From NCBI GenBank assembly GCA_965215315.1, contig CBDCDB010000008.1:1736001-1800000 (forward strand): DNA of 64,000 nt. The letters are read 5' to 3'. Source of the stretch: Truepera sp965215315. Lineage in GTDB: Bacteria > Deinococcota > Deinococci > Deinococcales > Trueperaceae. The position numbers were made by a program, and so were the translations under genes. Under the pieces are notes generated by a model. That model did not search any database. It was given only the letters and a program-made list of their open reading frames with translations, and had not been told where the DNA came from. How positions within the stretch are numbered: position 1 is the first letter of the stretch; each line of letters begins with the position of its first letter. Shown piece after piece: positions 61,322-64,000 of the stretch.

Positions 61322-62294
61322 CATCACCTCTCCCCCACACGTCCCCAAACAGGTCATCGGACACGACGAGGCGCAGGCAACGCTGCGCGGCCTCGGCGCA
61401 AACGGCGGCGCACACACACTTCTGTTCGTCGGGCCACCCCGCGTCGGGCGGAGGGTCGTCGCTCGCTGGTACGCGCAGCTGCTCAACTGCCCGAACTCGG
61501 ACACCGAACCGTGCAGCAGCTGTGAAAGCTGCCGACTCTTCGGCGCTGATGGACACGCAGACGCACACGCAGACACGCACCCCGACCTGCGCCTCCTCGC
61601 GCCGGTGTCGGAGACCAAAACGGGCCGCCGCAGCCGCCGCCCGCAACTCCGTATCGGCGACCTCGTACCCCGCGAAGACAGCCCCGGCACACCGCTGAGC
61701 ACGTGGCTCGAGGCCCGCCCCCGCTTTGCCAAACGCGTTGCCGTCATCGACGGAGCCGACCTGCTGAGTGCCGCCGCTGCCAACGCTTTCCTCAAGTTTT
61801 TAGAGGAGCCGCCCTCGTATGCCGTTGTTATTCTCATCGCGCCAAGTATCGAGAGCGTCCTGCCGACGATTGTCTCGAGGAGCGTCACGGTTCGTTTCGG
61901 CGCAGTCAACACGCCCATAAACCTGCCGGAACCGCACCCGGCAGCGCGGCTCGGGCGCGTCGGTGAACTGTTGGAAGCCGCCGAACACCCCGACGCTTAC
62001 AGCGCCCAACTGAGCATCGTTCACGACTATTTGCTGGCGCTACCCAAAGGTTTGGAAGAGGCGTTTGAACGAGCAGACGCCTTAGAGAAAGCCTGGTCGG
62101 AAGATGCCCGTTTCAGCGTGTCTGAACTTCTCCGCGCCCGCCTGAGCGAATGGCCCGGTAGGACGTACGCCGCAGGACTAGCCGCTTTAGAGCGGTGTGA
62201 AGCGGCTTTGGCAGCGTATGCGTCGCCGGGGGTGGCGGTGCAGGTGTTGACGCTCGAGCTGAGGGAGATTTTACGGCAAACCCCTCGAGAGTAG
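61239..62294 (+). CDS. holB: DNA polymerase III delta' subunit
   Basis: About 325-351 residues. It has the clamp-loader small-subunit pattern: VIGHDEAQATLRGL, the degenerate P-loop GPPRVGRRVVARWYAQLLNC, a Cys4 zinc site (CPNSDTEPCSSCESC), RFAKRVAVIDGADLLSAAAANAFLKFLEEPP and TIVSRSVTVRF in place of the SRC motif. Loss of the P-loop Lys is normal for delta'. A repeat HADAHADTH is inserted next to the zinc site. The only ordinary start is ATG 61239, which costs an 83-base overlap. An ATC at about 61322 with AAAGGT upstream would give a more normal N-terminus. Its last 163 bases are copied at 63263. Confidence 0.88.
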   Translation: MTSAPCSASLKIRITLQPWRCGSAKVADITSPPHVPKQVIGHDEAQATLRGLGANGGAHTLLFVGPPRVGRRVVARWYAQLLNCPNSDTEPCSSCESCRLFGADGHADAHADTHPDLRLLAPVSETKTGRRSRRPQLRIGDLVPREDSPGTPLSTWLEARPRFAKRVAVIDGADLLSAAAANAFLKFLEEPPSYAVVILIAPSIESVLPTIVSRSVTVRFGAVNTPINLPEPHPAARLGRVGELLEAAEHPDAYSAQLSIVHDYLLALPKGLEEAFERADALEKAWSEDARFSVSELLRARLSEWPGRTYAAGLAALERCEAALAAYASPGVAVQVLTLELREILRQTPRE

Positions 62295-62308
62295 GACTCG
62301 AGGGGTTT
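62278..62308. terminator. Bidirectional hairpin between holB and the lipoprotein gene
   Basis: AAACCCCTCGAG (62278-62289) pairs perfectly with CTCGAGGGGTTT (62297-62308), 12 bp with a 7-base loop. It lies at the end of two convergent genes. A copy with a shortened stem is at about 63397-63425. Confidence 0.75.
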
Positions 62309-62322
62309 CCCATCCATAGCTA

Positions 62323-62832
62323 TTACTCAAACACGATTTTTACGCCCAAGGTGTTCTCAATACTAGGTTGAGGTATTGTCTCATAAAACGATTGACTCGT
62401 AGAGAAGATTGTAACGAGTCCCGGACTCGTAGAGGTAAAGGAGAACGAGTGTTCCAAAACGCGCTCTTCTCCACTTCTGATGACCTGCTCACCAAACGCT
62501 CGCTGGTAGGCTTCTCCCTCGGCTATCACGATATAGTCGGGAAGGGGCAAGTCCTTATTGAGACAAAGACCCCCTACAGGCGCATTTGGCTCATTAGGAT
62601 CACGACCGAAGCAAACACCGAGCCGATAATCTTTTACGTTAAAGTCGGGTGAAAGGGCCGCCCCTATATTGGCAAAGCCACCGGTTACAGTTACCGTGAT
62701 CTGTTCTCCAACTGCAGCTTGTGTCCTATCCACCTTAATTTCTGGAAGCACAATCCCTCGCCCGTCTACCCTACTTGTGCAAGCAGATAAGCCAATTGCA
62801 AGAAATACAATAATAGTAAGTAGTTTGTACAT
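62323..62832 (-). CDS. Small lipoprotein, copy A of a duplicated pair
   Basis: A 169-residue lipoprotein with the lipobox LSAC (mature part CTSRVDGRG). The mature domain has AVGEQITVTVTGGFAN, LPDYIVIAEGEAYQRAFGEQV and EHSFSFTST; an Ig-like beta sandwich is plausible. I recognise no family. ATG 62832 follows GGAGGT. An in-frame ATG at 62853 overlaps the stop of the upstream companion gene and matches the start position used by copy B. About half of its residues agree with copy B (63462-63989). Base composition is more AT-rich than the rest of the window. Confidence 0.7.
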   Translation of the reverse strand: MYKLLTIIVFLAIGLSACTSRVDGRGIVLPEIKVDRTQAAVGEQITVTVTGGFANIGAALSPDFNVKDYRLGVCFGRDPNEPNAPVGGLCLNKDLPLPDYIVIAEGEAYQRAFGEQVIRSGEERVLEHSFSFTSTSPGLVTIFSTSQSFYETIPQPSIENTLGVKIVFE

Positions 62833-62846
62833 AATTGACCTACCTC

Positions 62847-63262
62847 CTAGCATCCATCATTCGGAGTGTTCACCTTGTTGTAATTCTTGACAACACAGTA
62901 GTCAATCAGCTCACTTTTTGGTAGCCTCGGTTTGATCTTGCCCCTCCATACAGCATCAAAGCTAATTTCAATCCGCCCGTTAGAAAAGAATTGCGCGACG
63001 TTGCGATACCTCACGCTGATGTTTGGGTCTAGTTGCCTCATAGGGTCTTGCGAAGCAGATTCATTGTTCCGGAGGATTCCCGAGCCACTATGACTGTCAG
63101 TGATATCTATCAAGAACTGAGCCACCCTTCCTGGTGTAACAGAGCCTTCTGAATACTGGGTACCAGTAGGCCTAAGTTCTGGATCAAAGCCACCGCTGAT
63201 ACTGTTGTTTGTAGATTGTGGTATCGCTCCTAACGCTCTTGTAGAAACAGACTCAAACCAAA
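62847..63262 (-). pseudogene. Companion gene X, copy A, probably cut at its 5' end by the duplication
   Basis: The frame ending in PNDGC at TAG 62849-62847 is open upstream to about 63296. It reads GPFALWFESVSTRALG, then GGFDPELRPTGTQYSEGSVTP, RVAQFLIDITDSHSG and ISVRYRNVAQFFSNGRIEISF. It runs without a start codon into the copied holB tail at 63263. The internal GTG at 63125 would give only 92 residues. The N-terminus seems to be lost at the duplication joint. The family is unknown; a pilin-like or secreted protein is possible. A second copy ends just before lipoprotein B. Confidence 0.5.
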
Positions 63263-63425
63263 GAGCGAATGGCCCGGTGGGACGTACGCCGCAGGACTAG
63301 CCGCTTTGGAGCGGTGTGAAGCGGCGCTCGGGGCGTATGCGTCGCCGGGGGTGGCGGTGCAGGTGTTGACGCTCGAGCTTAGGGAGATTTTATGGCAAAC
63401 CCCTCGAGAGTAGGACGCGAGGGGT
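63263..63425 (+). pseudogene. Copied 3' end of holB
   Basis: 163 bases match 62144-62306 (the last ~50 codons of holB and its terminator hairpin) with 10 differences, about 94 % identity, at an offset of 1119 bases. It is not connected to any other holB sequence and has no start, so it is a non-functional remnant carried by a tandem duplication. Confidence 0.88.
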
Positions 63426-63461
63426 CAGTTGATTTACACAAAAGTTAAGCGTTTGCAGCTA

Positions 63462-63989
63462 TTACTCAAACTGCACTTCGATGTCTACACTGCTTTCGAC
63501 ACCTATTCCGGACAAACCCTCTGTCTCCCTCTGACTTAACGCCATCAGCCTAACTGGGCCAGGCTCTGTTGACGTAAATGAAAAGGTATGCTTCAAAACA
63601 ACCTCTTCGCCACTCTTGACAACCTGCTCACCAAAAGCCTTCCGGTAACTTTGCCCTTCAGCGATGACAATGTAGCGAGGAAGCGGTGAGTCTTTAAGTT
63701 GACACATACCTCCTCTAGTTTCGATGGGCTGGTCGGCAGTTCGACCGAAACATGCGCCAAGCCGAAAATCGTAGACGATGAGGTCGGGTGAAGGTATACT
63801 TTCAAGATTGACGAAGCCGCCTGTCAAGGTTACGGTAACTTGTTCTCCCACAACTGCTTGCGACTTACTCACGGTGATACTTAGCGGCTTCATAAGCCTA
63901 CTCTCAAGACGACTTGTACACGCCGAAAGAGCAAAAATAAGCACTACTACCAACAGAAAAATCTTTCGTATATTAGGCACCTTTAGCAT
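63462..63989 (-). CDS. Small lipoprotein, copy B of a duplicated pair
   Basis: A 175-residue lipoprotein with lipobox LSAC (mature part CTSRLESR), paralogous to copy A: AVVGEQVTVTLTGGFVN, LPRYIVIAEGQSYRKAFGEQVVKSGEE and KHTFSFTST are shared. The start ATG 63989 overlaps the stop of a preceding frame (TGC TAA), so translation is coupled. Function unknown; two divergent surface lipoproteins beside companion genes suggest a small expandable array. Confidence 0.7.
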   Translation of the reverse strand: MLKVPNIRKIFLLVVVLIFALSACTSRLESRLMKPLSITVSKSQAVVGEQVTVTLTGGFVNLESIPSPDLIVYDFRLGACFGRTADQPIETRGGMCQLKDSPLPRYIVIAEGQSYRKAFGEQVVKSGEEVVLKHTFSFTSTEPGPVRLMALSQRETEGLSGIGVESSVDIEVQFE

Positions 63990-64000
63990 CCGTCACCAGC
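63983..64000 (-). CDS. C-terminal end of companion gene X, copy B (runs off the window)
   Basis: Only the last codons are visible, ending GDGC then TAA at 63985-63983. They match the end of copy A (NDGC then TAG) in the same position relative to the lipoprotein start, so this is the tail of a second companion gene continuing past base 64000. Confidence 0.45.
   Translation of the reverse strand, partial: AGDGC

Noticed and set aside
1..64000. CRISPR array or cas genes
   Set aside because: No set of regularly spaced repeats with unique spacers and no cas-like protein was seen.
1..64000. Prophage or defence island
   Set aside because: No integrase, capsid, terminase, restriction or abortive-infection genes were recognised; only the TA pair and two IS elements are mobile-type.

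Overview
The window looks like a chromosome segment of a Gram-negative-type bacterium of the Deinococcota, of moderate GC (roughly 55-60 % by eye). The supporting evidence is a pilMNO-pilW-pilQ cluster running directly into aroC-aroK-aroB-aroQ, an S-layer-homology/coiled-coil/beta-barrel envelope protein of the SlpA type, a Thermus-type alpha-glucan phosphorylase, a futalosine-pathway menaquinone enzyme (MqnD) and sufC-sufB-sufD. A Truepera-like relative is my best guess, but this is inference. Two words are strikingly frequent: the palindrome CTCGAG and the 9-mer TTTTACGGC/GCCGTAAAA.

Layout. 1-7425: start of infC with a probable AUA start codon, a membrane glycosyltransferase, a serine hydrolase, a two-module secreted-protein gene broken by an in-frame TGA, mqnD, a YIP1-like membrane protein, a GidA-like flavoprotein with no ordinary start codon, menG and a glutaredoxin. 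7689-14291: a cell-surface stress locus made of a FAS1 (fasciclin) protein, two related beta-propeller proteins and a sigK/rskA-like sigma/anti-sigma pair. 14665-23963: typA, then a four-gene RND efflux operon with two different TolC-like genes. 24091-26851: a TspO-like membrane protein, a DUF11-like secreted protein and pdxS. 27214-35770: the type IV pilus/competence assembly genes followed by four shikimate-pathway genes. 35813-38316: a CPA1 antiporter and a degenerate phosphotransferase with an elaborate promoter. 38647-43601: the suf iron-sulfur operon, interrupted by a toxin-antitoxin pair and a HIT gene, ending in a Rieske ferredoxin. 43779-50715: SLH protein, a conserved unknown, a cupin, RNase R and two small genes. 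50814-53169: a foldback MITE-like element followed by two abutting IS630-family insertion sequences. 53281-62294: glgP, an outer-membrane barrel, an MFS exporter with a divergent frameshifted regulator, a PEGA protein, a phosphoesterase and holB. 62323-64000: an AT-richer tandem duplication of a small lipoprotein gene plus a companion gene, carrying a 163-bp copy of the holB tail.

The most interesting items are the tandem lipoprotein/companion-gene array with its copied holB tail, the SigK-RskA-FAS1-propeller locus (which parallels the mycobacterial SigK regulon), MITE-like hairpins whose ends resemble the neighbouring IS, the TTTTACGGC word, and the toxin-antitoxin module inside the suf operon. 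All calls come from reading the sequence; no database search was run.
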